Source: Pigmentibacter sp. JX0631 (GTDB lineage: Bacteria > Bdellovibrionota_B > Oligoflexia > Silvanigrellales > Silvanigrellaceae). Taken from it: DNA of 64,000 bases. The stretch spans positions 744,501 to 808,500 of the forward strand of contig NZ_CP123622.1 of assembly GCF_029873255.1 (NCBI RefSeq). Direction: 5' to 3'. Both the position numbers and the translations under genes were made by a program. Numbering within the stretch: the stretch's first letter is position 1; each line of letters opens with the position of its first letter. The notes under the pieces are model-generated. The model saw only the letters and a program-made list of their open reading frames with translations. It had not been told where the DNA came from and ran no database searches. Below are positions 1-8,326 of the stretch, piece by piece.

Positions 1-130
1 GCCATTAAAAAACTTTCCGCTATTGGTAAGCATCTTCTCTTTTTTTATATAAAATATTATTTTACTTTTTTCTCAATACCAAGTAGAATCAACTTTGATT
101 TAATCATTATTTTATTTTGCAGGTATTTAT

Positions 131-1042
131 ATGAAAAATAATAAGTATTTTAATATTGAAAATATTATAAAGGATGTTAAATTAAACCAAAAATTTCCGT
201 TTCAATCTATTGTCATAAATTCAAAAAAATTTGATATTAAAAAAAAAATTAACCTTTATAACAATAATAAATTTAGTAACTACTGGTTATTACGAGATCT
301 CTTGATTAAAAACAATGGAAGTATTTCAGAAATAAAAAAAAATTTATATATGCGTTATGGTGGGGATGAAATAGCACATAAAATTCTCGATGATCTTGAA
401 TTAAAAGATAAATTAAAAAATTATAAGATATTAAACGCAGGTTCAGGATTTGGTTCAGATCTAATTGAGCATGCCTATTTATTGCCTAATTCAAGCTTTA
501 TAGGAATAGAATATAATAAAAAATATGCAGATTTATCATGTAAAATTGTTCATTCATTAGGTTTGGAACAAAGAATAAAAATTTATTGTGCAGATTTATC
601 TAATACAGAAGACCTTCTTAAGATAAGAGATAAAGAGGGATTATTTGATGGCGTTTATTCAAATTTAGCAGTTTTACACATCAAAAATAAGAATTTAGTT
701 TACGAAAATATTTACAAATTAATGAAAGAAAACACGAAATTCAGAAATGAAGATTACATTAATGACTCTTTAACTGATATAAAATTTGCTGAAGAAAAAA
801 TTGGTTGTCAGAATTTAAAAACAATTTCTGAAATGTATGAAATTGCAGAGCAAGTAGGATATAAAAATTCATTGTTTGAAGAATTAACTAATAGCTGGAA
901 AATATTCACTAAAGAAAGAGCAATTAATTATGCAAATTTAAGAAAGAAGAAAAGCAAAATAAAGGAAGATTTCTTAAATGATGTTTCATACTTTTTTTCT
1001 TTAAAAAATGGAGCTGGAGGGGTTTTTATTCATACTAAGTAA
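131..1042 (+). CDS. SAM-dependent methyltransferase, class I
   Basis: Probable class I SAM-dependent methyltransferase of unknown substrate. The glycine-rich motif I (ILNAGSGFGSD) lies at about residues 99-109, an acidic strand-2 end (GIEYN) follows near 123, and a strand-4 motif (FDGVYSNLAVLHI) lies at about 171-183. The first 95 residues are Lys/Asn-rich with no recognised domain. The start is an ATG with a modest GCAGG upstream. It stands alone: the next gene is over 100 bp away with its own ribosome binding site. The fold call is good; the acceptor cannot be told from the sequence. Confidence 0.75.
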   Translation: MKNNKYFNIENIIKDVKLNQKFPFQSIVINSKKFDIKKKINLYNNNKFSNYWLLRDLLIKNNGSISEIKKNLYMRYGGDEIAHKILDDLELKDKLKNYKILNAGSGFGSDLIEHAYLLPNSSFIGIEYNKKYADLSCKIVHSLGLEQRIKIYCADLSNTEDLLKIRDKEGLFDGVYSNLAVLHIKNKNLVYENIYKLMKENTKFRNEDYINDSLTDIKFAEEKIGCQNLKTISEMYEIAEQVGYKNSLFEELTNSWKIFTKERAINYANLRKKKSKIKEDFLNDVSYFFSLKNGAGGVFIHTK

Positions 1043-1184
1043 AATTGATTCAATATTTTACCATGCTATATAATTTTCCTTAAATAATTTAATCATAGTC
1101 TTTTGAAAAAAGTTTTATGTACAAAATTATAGACATTTTTTTCCAATTTTGTTAAATCAATCCCTCCGTCCTTTGGAGTATGGA

Positions 1185-2666
1185 ATGATCAATTTTTTAG
1201 TTGCATTAAGCCCTTTTTTATTTAGTGTATTTTCTATTTTTATTTTAAAAAAAACGGCAACCTTTTCAGCTTTCTTAGCTTGTATCTTTACAGTTTTTAT
1301 AGCTATAATTTTTCCTGCTTTCAAATTTCAAAGTAGCCTTTTTTTTAGTGCTTTCATATCAAGTACAATTCTTGTAATTACAATTGCTCTTATCATAATT
1401 CCTGGTCTTTATTTTAATAATCTTCTAAAAAAAATCGGGAATATTGAAAAATTATCTTCATTAATTGAAAATCTTCCTCTTTCTACTGAAAAAAAAACGT
1501 TACTATTAATGCTTGGAGTATTACCTGCAATAGAAAGTTTTACAGGCTTTGGAATATCTTTATTAATTGGTATTCCTATTTTTTTTCGACTATTTATTCC
1601 TGAAAAAGCATTTCTTCTTTCAATGCTAAGTTTAAATACTATACCTTGGGGAACATTAGCAATTTCTACCGCTGTAAGTTCAAGCTTATCCGGATATTCA
1701 ATTTCTGAAATAGGTTTAAAGTCTTCCTTAATCAGTTTTTTGATTTTTCCTATTATTGGTTTTATTAGTTTATATATTATAAATGGATTTCAACTAATAA
1801 GAAAAAAATGGTTCCTTGCTATTTTACATGGCCTTATTTATTCATTACTTTTATTTTATTTTAACTATATACAATTGATTGAAATGGCTGGAATACTAAC
1901 AGGTATTAGTTCATTTATTTTATTTTTTGTTATTTACTACTTCATGAGTCATCAGAAAGAAGAAATAAAAAGTTTCTCTTATAGTTTTATAAAAACTCTC
2001 TATCCTTATTTTATATTACTTTCTTGTATTGTCTTAATTAGAATTCCATTTATTTACCAATTTCTTCATGACATATATAGCTTAAAGTGGAAAAACATTG
2101 AACTTAACCCTTTCGTAAGCCCTGGAATAGCGCTTACATTAACAACTCTTTTATTGCTAGTAAAAAACAAAACAAACCTAGATCACTCCCAAGAATGGAA
2201 AAAAATTAAAAATGTTTTATTAAGTTTATTTTTATTTATCCTGCTTGCAAGATTTATGTTTGAATTTAATCTTATAACTGTGATAACAGAACTAATCTCA
2301 AAAATTGAGGAATACTATTTAAAAATCTTAATCTTACCTATAGTTGGAATGCTCAGTGGCTTTATTACAGGATCAAATGTTGGTGGTAATGTTTTAGCTT
2401 TAAATATTCAACTAGAGGTTGGGAACTCTATTAATCAAGGATTATTATTTGTTGCGGGACAAAATAGCGCTGCTGGGCATATTATTTTTACAGCTATGCC
2501 AATTATAGTAATGATAATTACTTTATCTTCTGATTATATTTCTAATAAATCTTTTGAGATTAAAAAAATTGAGAACACTATGCTAAAATTTGGCATGAAA
2601 GTAAGTTTTCTTTTTCTTACATCTTTCTTATTTACATTATTTATCTCTTATTATTTCTTGAAATAA
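1185..2666 (+). CDS. L-lactate permease (LctP) family transporter
   Basis: Polytopic inner-membrane protein of the lactate permease family, expected to import L-lactate or glycolate with protons. It has about 12 hydrophobic segments and family-type motifs: AIESFTGFGISLLIG, SLNTIPWGTLAIST, and near the C terminus GFITGSNVGGN followed by FVAGQNSAAGH. A TTG at 1149 opens the frame, but the ATG at 1185 has GGAG six bases upstream and is preferred, giving 493 aa. A strong hairpin follows the stop. Substrate is inferred from family; there is no neighbouring lactate dehydrogenase. Confidence 0.8.
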   Translation: MINFLVALSPFLFSVFSIFILKKTATFSAFLACIFTVFIAIIFPAFKFQSSLFFSAFISSTILVITIALIIIPGLYFNNLLKKIGNIEKLSSLIENLPLSTEKKTLLLMLGVLPAIESFTGFGISLLIGIPIFFRLFIPEKAFLLSMLSLNTIPWGTLAISTAVSSSLSGYSISEIGLKSSLISFLIFPIIGFISLYIINGFQLIRKKWFLAILHGLIYSLLLFYFNYIQLIEMAGILTGISSFILFFVIYYFMSHQKEEIKSFSYSFIKTLYPYFILLSCIVLIRIPFIYQFLHDIYSLKWKNIELNPFVSPGIALTLTTLLLLVKNKTNLDHSQEWKKIKNVLLSLFLFILLARFMFEFNLITVITELISKIEEYYLKILILPIVGMLSGFITGSNVGGNVLALNIQLEVGNSINQGLLFVAGQNSAAGHIIFTAMPIIVMIITLSSDYISNKSFEIKKIENTMLKFGMKVSFLFLTSFLFTLFISYYFLK

Positions 2667-2672
2667 AATGAT

Positions 2673-2708
2673 AATTTGATATTTTTAAATTTATAAAAAT
2701 ATCAAATT
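2673..2708 (+). terminator. Hairpin downstream of the lactate-permease-like gene
   Basis: A perfect 15-bp inverted repeat (AATTTGATATTTTTA and its complement) with a 6-base loop starts six bases after the stop codon. It is AT-rich and its own arm provides a T run, so a rho-independent terminator is likely; strength is uncertain. Confidence 0.6.
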
Positions 2709-2745
2709 AAGAATAAATTAAAGTAAAACTTTTTTCAAAAAAATA

Positions 2746-2786
2746 AAGACTTCCATCAGTAATTATTACATACCAGCAGAAGTCTT
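2746..2786 (-). terminator. Rho-independent terminator of the secreted hydrolase gene
   Basis: Arms AAGACTTC (2746-2753) and GAAGTCTT (2779-2786) lie just past the minus-strand stop at 2792. Read on the minus strand the stem is followed by TTTATTTTTTTG, the expected U-rich tail. Confidence 0.6.
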
Positions 2787-2791
2787 ATTGA

Positions 2792-4012
2792 CTACTTTAA
2801 AAACTCTAAAACTTCAAAATTGTCTTCAACTAGAAACCATTTACTACCTTTTTTTACCCATTTTTCAAGGGTTATTTGTCCTTTTATTTTATTCATAGAC
2901 CAAGGAGAACTTAACAATGCAGTATTTTCATCAACTACTAATATCTTTCTATCTAAATATTTCATGTCTGCCGCGCCAGTATTAAGTACAATTTGCCAGT
3001 ACTTAGCAATTGAATTTTTTCCTTCAACGGTTCCAAATTCAATTGGCATAGATTGCAAAAGAGCATTTTGTGAATAGTCTTTAAAAGAATATTTTGCTAC
3101 CTTATTTTTTGCATCTAAATTAAATCCTTTCTGCCATTGATTCGTTTTTTCTAAAATTTCTTTTTTAATTCTTTCTTCTTTCTTTTTAGAAATATTAAGA
3201 TTTTCTATAGAATTTATTGTTTTAATAATATCAGCAACTTTTACCGGATTTGTTAGATTCGGCGCATGTCCAGAAGTAATTGTAAAAACTTGTTTTACTT
3301 CAGTTTCTGTATACATTTCACGTTGTAACTTTTGAGGAATTGCATTATCACGCAAAGTTTGAATATAGTATTTAGGAATTGTACCAAATTTTTCTTTACT
3401 GATATTAATTTTGTGAGATAATGGCTCAATAGGTTCAACAACCATCTTTTCTTCTATTGCAGTAAATTCATCTTTTGGAATTTCTTGCGCATAAACTGAA
3501 TTTATCAGCCCTTCTTTTATAGCAACGCTTCCATTATCATTATCAATCACTAAGTTATTTGTTAATAAAGAATTAGAATCTTTTACTTTATCTAAAAAAG
3601 AAATTCCATTCGGTAAAAGAGCTGCAGATAAATATACCAATGTTTGAACCTTATCAGTTCTTTTTTCTGCAACTTCACTAATAATCGTACCTGCAAAACT
3701 ATGCCCTAAAAGAATTACTTTTCCTTCTTGTTTATCTAATTCTTGTAAAACAACGTTAACATAGTTATCAAACGTAACATCTTTAGGTAGCATTTTATAA
3801 TTACCATGCGCTGGTAATTCAGGTAAAACAACATGGAATCCACTCTTTCTCAATTCACTGGCTACACTATCCATAGCCCAAGCGCCAGTAAATGCCGAAT
3901 GAACAAGAACAACAGTCTGTTTAGGTTTTTCAATGGCACTAGCCGTGAAACCCAAGATTGGAAGTAGCAAAGATGAGGTTAGCGCAGAAGTCATAAGTAC
4001 TCTTTTTTTCAT
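2792..4012 (-). CDS. Secreted alpha/beta hydrolase fused to a SnoaL/DUF4440-like domain
   Basis: Exported two-domain protein. A Sec signal peptide (MKKR then a hydrophobic core ending FTASA) covers residues 1-26. An alpha/beta hydrolase follows at about 33-265: oxyanion-type VLVHSAFTGAW, nucleophile elbow GHSFAG with Ser105, and probable catalytic His249 in TSGHAPN. Residues about 285-406 resemble a SnoaL/NTF2-like domain (TVEGKNSIAKYW, later WVKKGSKWFLVEDNF). Such hydrolases are esterase- or amidase-like; the fusion is unusual. The gene lies alone behind a promoter flanked by two operator-like sites. Substrate unknown. Confidence 0.75.
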   Translation of the reverse strand: MKKRVLMTSALTSSLLLPILGFTASAIEKPKQTVVLVHSAFTGAWAMDSVASELRKSGFHVVLPELPAHGNYKMLPKDVTFDNYVNVVLQELDKQEGKVILLGHSFAGTIISEVAEKRTDKVQTLVYLSAALLPNGISFLDKVKDSNSLLTNNLVIDNDNGSVAIKEGLINSVYAQEIPKDEFTAIEEKMVVEPIEPLSHKINISKEKFGTIPKYYIQTLRDNAIPQKLQREMYTETEVKQVFTITSGHAPNLTNPVKVADIIKTINSIENLNISKKKEERIKKEILEKTNQWQKGFNLDAKNKVAKYSFKDYSQNALLQSMPIEFGTVEGKNSIAKYWQIVLNTGAADMKYLDRKILVVDENTALLSSPWSMNKIKGQITLEKWVKKGSKWFLVEDNFEVLEFLK

Positions 4013-4043
4013 AAGTATTCTCCTTAAAAAGAATTAAATCCAA

Positions 4044-4113
4044 ACCGAACATTTGGTACAGTATAGATAGATTTATAATTCTTGTTTGTCAAGGATTTTT
4101 GTACCGAATGGTC
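4044..4113 (-). promoter_or_regulatory. Promoter with two flanking operator-like sites, upstream of the secreted hydrolase
   Basis: On the minus strand TTGACA (plus 4087-4092) is separated by 17 bases from TATCTA (plus 4064-4069), a good sigma-70-type promoter. Related quasi-palindromes flank it: ACCGAACATTTGGTAC at 4044-4059, over the expected start, and GTACCGAATGGTC at 4101-4113, just upstream of the -35. The ACCGA...GGT pattern resembles TetR-family operators; no TetR gene is in the window. Confidence 0.55.
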
Positions 4114-4167
4114 TATTTATTATTTTAATCATTATTATTAAATACTTACCTCAAAGAAGAGAATAAA

Positions 4168-4230
4168 ATGAATGGAACAGAGGAAAAATTTGCTAAGGAA
4201 GTATATATGATATTGCGATATATCTTCTAG
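4168..4230 (+). other. 20-codon orphan reading frame divergent from the hydrolase
   Basis: An ATG preceded by AAAGAAGAG opens a 20-codon frame (MNGTEEKFAKEVYMILRYIF) on the strand and in the place where a divergently transcribed repressor would be expected. It could be a micro-ORF, the decayed start of a lost regulator, or chance. No function is claimed. Confidence 0.2.
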
Positions 4231-4261
4231 TATTTTTTTTTAACAAGGTAAGTTTATACAC

Positions 4262-5197
4262 ATGCAAAAATTATTATCAGCAGTACTTTTAATCCAAATT
4301 ATTTTTCTTAGTTGCCAGAAAAATAATAGTAACAATAATAGTGATATTAAAAATCAGCCACAGGCTAATTCCGCGCATTTATTTGAGCTAGGAATTTCAG
4401 ATTCCGAATTGCTAGCTAGAAAAAATACGTTTTTAAATTCATCAATCTTAACTAAAATACCAGGCTTTAATGATAAAATAATAAATATCAATACCAGTAA
4501 GCTAAACACTGGAAAACTCTGCCCCACACCCAGAATAGCATTATATAATTTTCCCAATGTTGGTTCTGATATTTATTGTCTCGAGCTTCCAAAAGAATTT
4601 CGCAATAATATCCCAAGTAAGATCAAAGAAGAAATAATTTCAAAAGATTTAAGAAATTTAGATCTGTATATATTTGTACAATCTAAAATGAACTCTATAA
4701 GTGCTCTTGCTATCCCTCTCGATGTTCTCAGAGTTCACAATTGGGCATATCCAAATATACCATTAGTTTATGGAGCATTGTTTAATCGAGATCTATATAT
4801 GACTGCTTACTCAGTCACAAAAAAAATACCTCTTTCAAACCAAATTCAAGAAAATAAATTAATTCCGTTTAATGTAAATTTGCATGACAATTTGGTATCA
4901 CCTGACAATGCACATATGGGATTAGCTACAGCTCCTAATATTAACTTTGCATTTTATACTTTAGTTATCGACAAATTAGACAAAAGAGCTATTGTAACAT
5001 TTCATTGGCTAATTAAAAATGAAGATTATAGTGATGACGGTACTAATCCAAATCGTTTGCATTCACTTCAATATTTAAACAAAAGTTTTCCTGCTTCTAT
5101 TAGCCTGAATTTTTTAATAACTAGGATAAAAGCATTACCAAATTTTAACTCGCCTACTGATGAGGCAGTCAATAATTTGCAAAATTTAATTAAGTAA
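4262..5197 (+). CDS. Hypothetical lipoprotein
   Basis: Predicted lipoprotein: a short signal peptide ends in FLSCQK with the acceptor Cys at about residue 19, followed by an Asn/Ser-rich linker to about residue 38. The remaining 270 residues show no recognised domain; Trp/His-containing stretches (LRVHNWAYPN, TFHWLIKNEDY) suggest a folded globular domain. The start is supported by AAGGTAAG nine bases upstream. The next genes are also exported and unrecognised, but spacing is wide, so these look like single transcription units. Confidence 0.6.
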   Translation: MQKLLSAVLLIQIIFLSCQKNNSNNNSDIKNQPQANSAHLFELGISDSELLARKNTFLNSSILTKIPGFNDKIININTSKLNTGKLCPTPRIALYNFPNVGSDIYCLELPKEFRNNIPSKIKEEIISKDLRNLDLYIFVQSKMNSISALAIPLDVLRVHNWAYPNIPLVYGALFNRDLYMTAYSVTKKIPLSNQIQENKLIPFNVNLHDNLVSPDNAHMGLATAPNINFAFYTLVIDKLDKRAIVTFHWLIKNEDYSDDGTNPNRLHSLQYLNKSFPASISLNFLITRIKALPNFNSPTDEAVNNLQNLIK

Positions 5198-5343
5198 TTA
5201 ATATCCATAATTTTTATAAAACAATTCAAAATATCTAAAAAAAAATAAATAAACAAAAATAATATAATTTTATAGCAATATTGACAAAATATTTTTTTTT
5301 ACAATATAACAAAATACTTTTGTAATTTTAGTGGATAAATATT

Positions 5344-6321
5344 ATGAAATCAAAAAGCAAATTTATTATTACTTTTATTTTTTTAGTCATATTTGTTTCT
5401 ACTATTATAGGAATATTAGTAAAGAATTATCTTTCACAAAAAAACACCTTAGTAAATTTAAATCATGGTGGAAAAAAAATTTTTACAACTATTCAAAATC
5501 AAACTATTAAAGAAGATAAGAAAGCAATTGATTTAAGTGATTTATACAAAAAATCAGATTTTTTAAACTTTCCTGAACGCTTTAATAAAGAAAATAATTG
5601 TTATACTACTTTAATTGAACAATACTGCATAAAAATAAATTCAATTTTCCAAAATAAAGAAAAAAACAATATCTACTACTATATTACAGTAACTGGAGAA
5701 CTTGAAAATACTGATGAAATGGATGACAAACTAGGAATTGTGCAATTATTTAAAGTAAAATTTATTTCTAATAAATTTCCATTCTATGAGATAGTAGCTA
5801 AAAGTGACGTCATAGATTTATCTTGTGGACAAACAAAAGGAGAGTGTTCCGAAGTAAAATATCTTAAAATATCGAATGATAATCAACATATATTTAGTAT
5901 TGAACGTATTTATCCTATTCCACATGGAGGAGGAATTACAAGCGAAGAATTTTTTCTGCCAAACGAAAAAGGCAATATTGAGCCCGTCTTAACTTTTGTT
6001 AATGATTATATTGGTTCTGAACATTGTTTCGATAGTGGCGATGAGGAAACTGAAACAACTATAACGCAAGATGAAGTCACAACTCCAAAAGAAGTTCGCT
6101 GCGAAAGAAATGATGTTTATAAAGCAAGCTATAAAATTATTGAAAATAATACGGGACTCTACTCTTTCTACGTAACTAAAAAATTATACCCAACACAAAC
6201 TTCTCCAAAAGATGAATATAAAAGTTATGAATTAGATAAACCCTTAAAAGAGAAATACTTTTTCATTTATTTTGATGAAAATAAGCAAAAGTATATTTCT
6301 TATGAACCTAGTAATCTATAA
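5344..6321 (+). CDS. Hypothetical protein with N-terminal membrane anchor
   Basis: A hydrophobic segment (about residues 7-27) after a Lys-rich start makes this a single-pass anchored or exported protein. The soluble part has five or more cysteines (Cys-rich segment DLSCGQTKGECSEV, then HCFDSGD and VRCERND), suggesting periplasmic disulfides. No domain recognised. The preceding 146 bp are almost pure A/T. Confidence 0.5.
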   Translation: MKSKSKFIITFIFLVIFVSTIIGILVKNYLSQKNTLVNLNHGGKKIFTTIQNQTIKEDKKAIDLSDLYKKSDFLNFPERFNKENNCYTTLIEQYCIKINSIFQNKEKNNIYYYITVTGELENTDEMDDKLGIVQLFKVKFISNKFPFYEIVAKSDVIDLSCGQTKGECSEVKYLKISNDNQHIFSIERIYPIPHGGGITSEEFFLPNEKGNIEPVLTFVNDYIGSEHCFDSGDEETETTITQDEVTTPKEVRCERNDVYKASYKIIENNTGLYSFYVTKKLYPTQTSPKDEYKSYELDKPLKEKYFFIYFDENKQKYISYEPSNL

Positions 6322-6485
6322 CAAATGAAATTTTTCTTGATTTCAGAAGCATCTCTAAACCCATAAAATTCATCCAAAGATGAGTAATTTCATGGCATAT
6401 TTGGTTCTATTTTTTAAAAAAGTACTCTTTTATATCTCAAAACTTAAGTTATATCTTAAATACATCCGAATTGCTTTGCCTATAA

Positions 6486-7469
6486 TTATTTGTCAATAAT
6501 TGTTTTTAATTGATTGAACCTAAGCATAATTGCTTGTTTATATGTTGTAGGCGCTGTACCAACTGAAAAAACACCATTTGTACCAAAATTATCGAAAGGG
6601 AAAGTATTTGGATAAGCAGTTAATTTTTTTAATCTCTCCTCGCAAAAATCTAGTATTTTTTCAAGCTCATGTGTCTGTATTTTTGTTATTTGTTCTGCAG
6701 CTTCTTTAATTTCTTGCAAGTGTCCCGGTGTGACAAATTTTTCAAGATTTAAATGCACTAAAAAAGGCATTGATTCTTTAGGATTCTTAAGCTCATTTAA
6801 ATCTAAATATATCTTATATGGAGCAGAATTAAAATTAAAAGATTCTTGATTATCGATTTTAAAGAATATTTTTTTTCCTTCAAAGTTTATAACCCCTAAA
6901 TTACTATTTGAACTTGCAAGTCCTTTTAAATCTCTCTCACCTAGTAATATACTTGCGACAATTATTTTCCCAAGTCCACTACCAGGTGAGAGTAATGGTG
7001 TTGTTAAATGTTTTGTAGGCAGATAAATTGGTTTAAAATATTTAAAACTCTCTTGAAAACTTTCTTCGATTTTTATTGCAGTATGAATTTTATTTCCATC
7101 TTCAATAAAGCATGCTTTTTGTGAATTGTTACCTATCAAAAAGGTATATACTGTACTTGCATAGGCTTCTGACCAACTATTTTCTTTCACTAAGTAGTAA
7201 TCTGTATGAGATTTTATACTTTGATAAACCTTTTTTACCCCCGATCCTGTACCAGATAAGGTTTTTCCTGTTTCTACAAGATCACTAAATTTCATAATGC
7301 AAGGAGTGATATCTACATTCTTAGCAGTTTTAGGATTAGCTGTCTCAGACTCTGATTGATTAGTTTTTCCCGATTCTGAGTTTGAAGACTTTACACAACT
7401 TGAAAGATTCATCGAAATCAGAAAGAGTAATAATATTACATTAAAATATTTATATTCAACAAAATACAT
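6486..7469 (-). CDS. Hypothetical lipoprotein
   Basis: N-terminal hydrophobic segment ends in LSSCVKSS with the likely lipidated Cys near residue 25, followed by a Ser/Glu/Thr-rich linker. The rest is a 290-residue unrecognised region; its C-terminal half looks helical (HLQEIKEAAEQITKIQ, HELEKILDFCEERLKK). It is convergent with the preceding plus-strand gene and divergent from the Nudix gene. The start ATG follows AAGGAGAATTTT, a good ribosome binding site. Confidence 0.6.
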   Translation of the reverse strand: MYFVEYKYFNVILLLFLISMNLSSCVKSSNSESGKTNQSESETANPKTAKNVDITPCIMKFSDLVETGKTLSGTGSGVKKVYQSIKSHTDYYLVKENSWSEAYASTVYTFLIGNNSQKACFIEDGNKIHTAIKIEESFQESFKYFKPIYLPTKHLTTPLLSPGSGLGKIIVASILLGERDLKGLASSNSNLGVINFEGKKIFFKIDNQESFNFNSAPYKIYLDLNELKNPKESMPFLVHLNLEKFVTPGHLQEIKEAAEQITKIQTHELEKILDFCEERLKKLTAYPNTFPFDNFGTNGVFSVGTAPTTYKQAIMLRFNQLKTIIDK

Positions 7470-7823
7470 AAAATTCTCCTTATAATTTAGATTTTATTTT
7501 ATCTTTAATTTAATAATTATACATTTCAGTGAAAAATAAAAGAACAACTCCGCCCTATTTTTAATTCTTGGCATGCTGCCTCAATATGCTTTTGATAATG
7601 CAATTAATATCTATTAATACTTATATTTTTAGGAAATTATCCAGCAAAATGAATCACTTTATTTTTTATAAACCAAGCATTTTATAACAAGTGGAATACT
7701 TGACTCCAATGCAGGGAATCAATGCCTTGTTTTTTTCAATATAAAATACTTCATATTCAGCATACATTTTGCTACAGAAGAAAAAGAGGGGAATTCTCTA
7801 TATTTTAATTTAACGGAATAAAT
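7470..7823. other. Intergenic gap, no gene seen
   Basis: 354 bp between divergent genes. No frame above about 30 codons with a ribosome binding site, no clear hairpin and no operator-like dyad were seen; it presumably carries the two divergent promoters. Confidence 0.5.
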
Positions 7824-8216
7824 ATGAAAATAGTAGTAGCAGCACTGATTGAAAATCAAGGATTTTATTTTGTAGCACAGAGAGCAAAAGGACAAAAATT
7901 AGAAGGATTTTGGGAGTTCCCTGGCGGAAAACTAGAAGAAAATGAGTCCATTGAAGCATGTATAAAACGAGAAATTAAAGAAGAGCTTAATATTAGTATT
8001 GTTCCTAAAAACATTTTTTCAGAAACAATCTATGAATATGAATTTGGAAAGATAAAATTAATCGGAGTTATTGCACAGATAGAAGAAGGAAATTTAGAAT
8101 TGCGGGTCCACTCTCAGTATAAATGGCTAAAACCCATTGATATTAGAAGACTCAAGCTAGCACCTGCAGACATTCCAATTGCAGAGAAATTATGTGGGAT
8201 GAATTTTCATAATTAA
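7824..8216 (+). CDS. mutT: (Deoxy)nucleoside triphosphate pyrophosphohydrolase, MutT-type Nudix
   Basis: Nudix hydrolase of MutT size (130 aa). The Nudix box is complete: GGKLEENESIEACIKREIKE then EL, matching G-x5-E-x7-R-E-hydrophobic-x-E-E at about residues 34-57. The preceding FWEFPGGK is typical of the MutT group, which hydrolyses 8-oxo-dGTP to sanitise the nucleotide pool. A GGAAT ribosome binding site supports the start. Oxidised-nucleotide specificity is inferred from family. Confidence 0.85.
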   Translation: MKIVVAALIENQGFYFVAQRAKGQKLEGFWEFPGGKLEENESIEACIKREIKEELNISIVPKNIFSETIYEYEFGKIKLIGVIAQIEEGNLELRVHSQYKWLKPIDIRRLKLAPADIPIAEKLCGMNFHN

Positions 8217-8326
8217 AATAAAAGACCTAAAAAGATGTTACTATAAAATGATTCTCATGATTTGAATTCTTTGAACTATTTATTAAATCATTTTCTTGTT
8301 TATTATTGTTATTTTTAATAGTATTT

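Noticed and set aside
1-130. Open frame at the left window edge
   Set aside because: Frame 1 is open but its translation is low-complexity and has no motif; too short to call a partial gene.
2820-3077. Plus-strand frame of 85 codons opposite the secreted hydrolase
   Set aside because: Lies entirely inside the hydrolase gene on the other strand, has no ribosome binding site and shows no motif; treated as a shadow of the real gene.
8217-8326. Long-loop inverted repeat AAAATGATT/AATCATTTT between mutT and the 865-aa gene
   Set aside because: The loop is over 30 bases and no T run follows in a convincing place, so no terminator is called.
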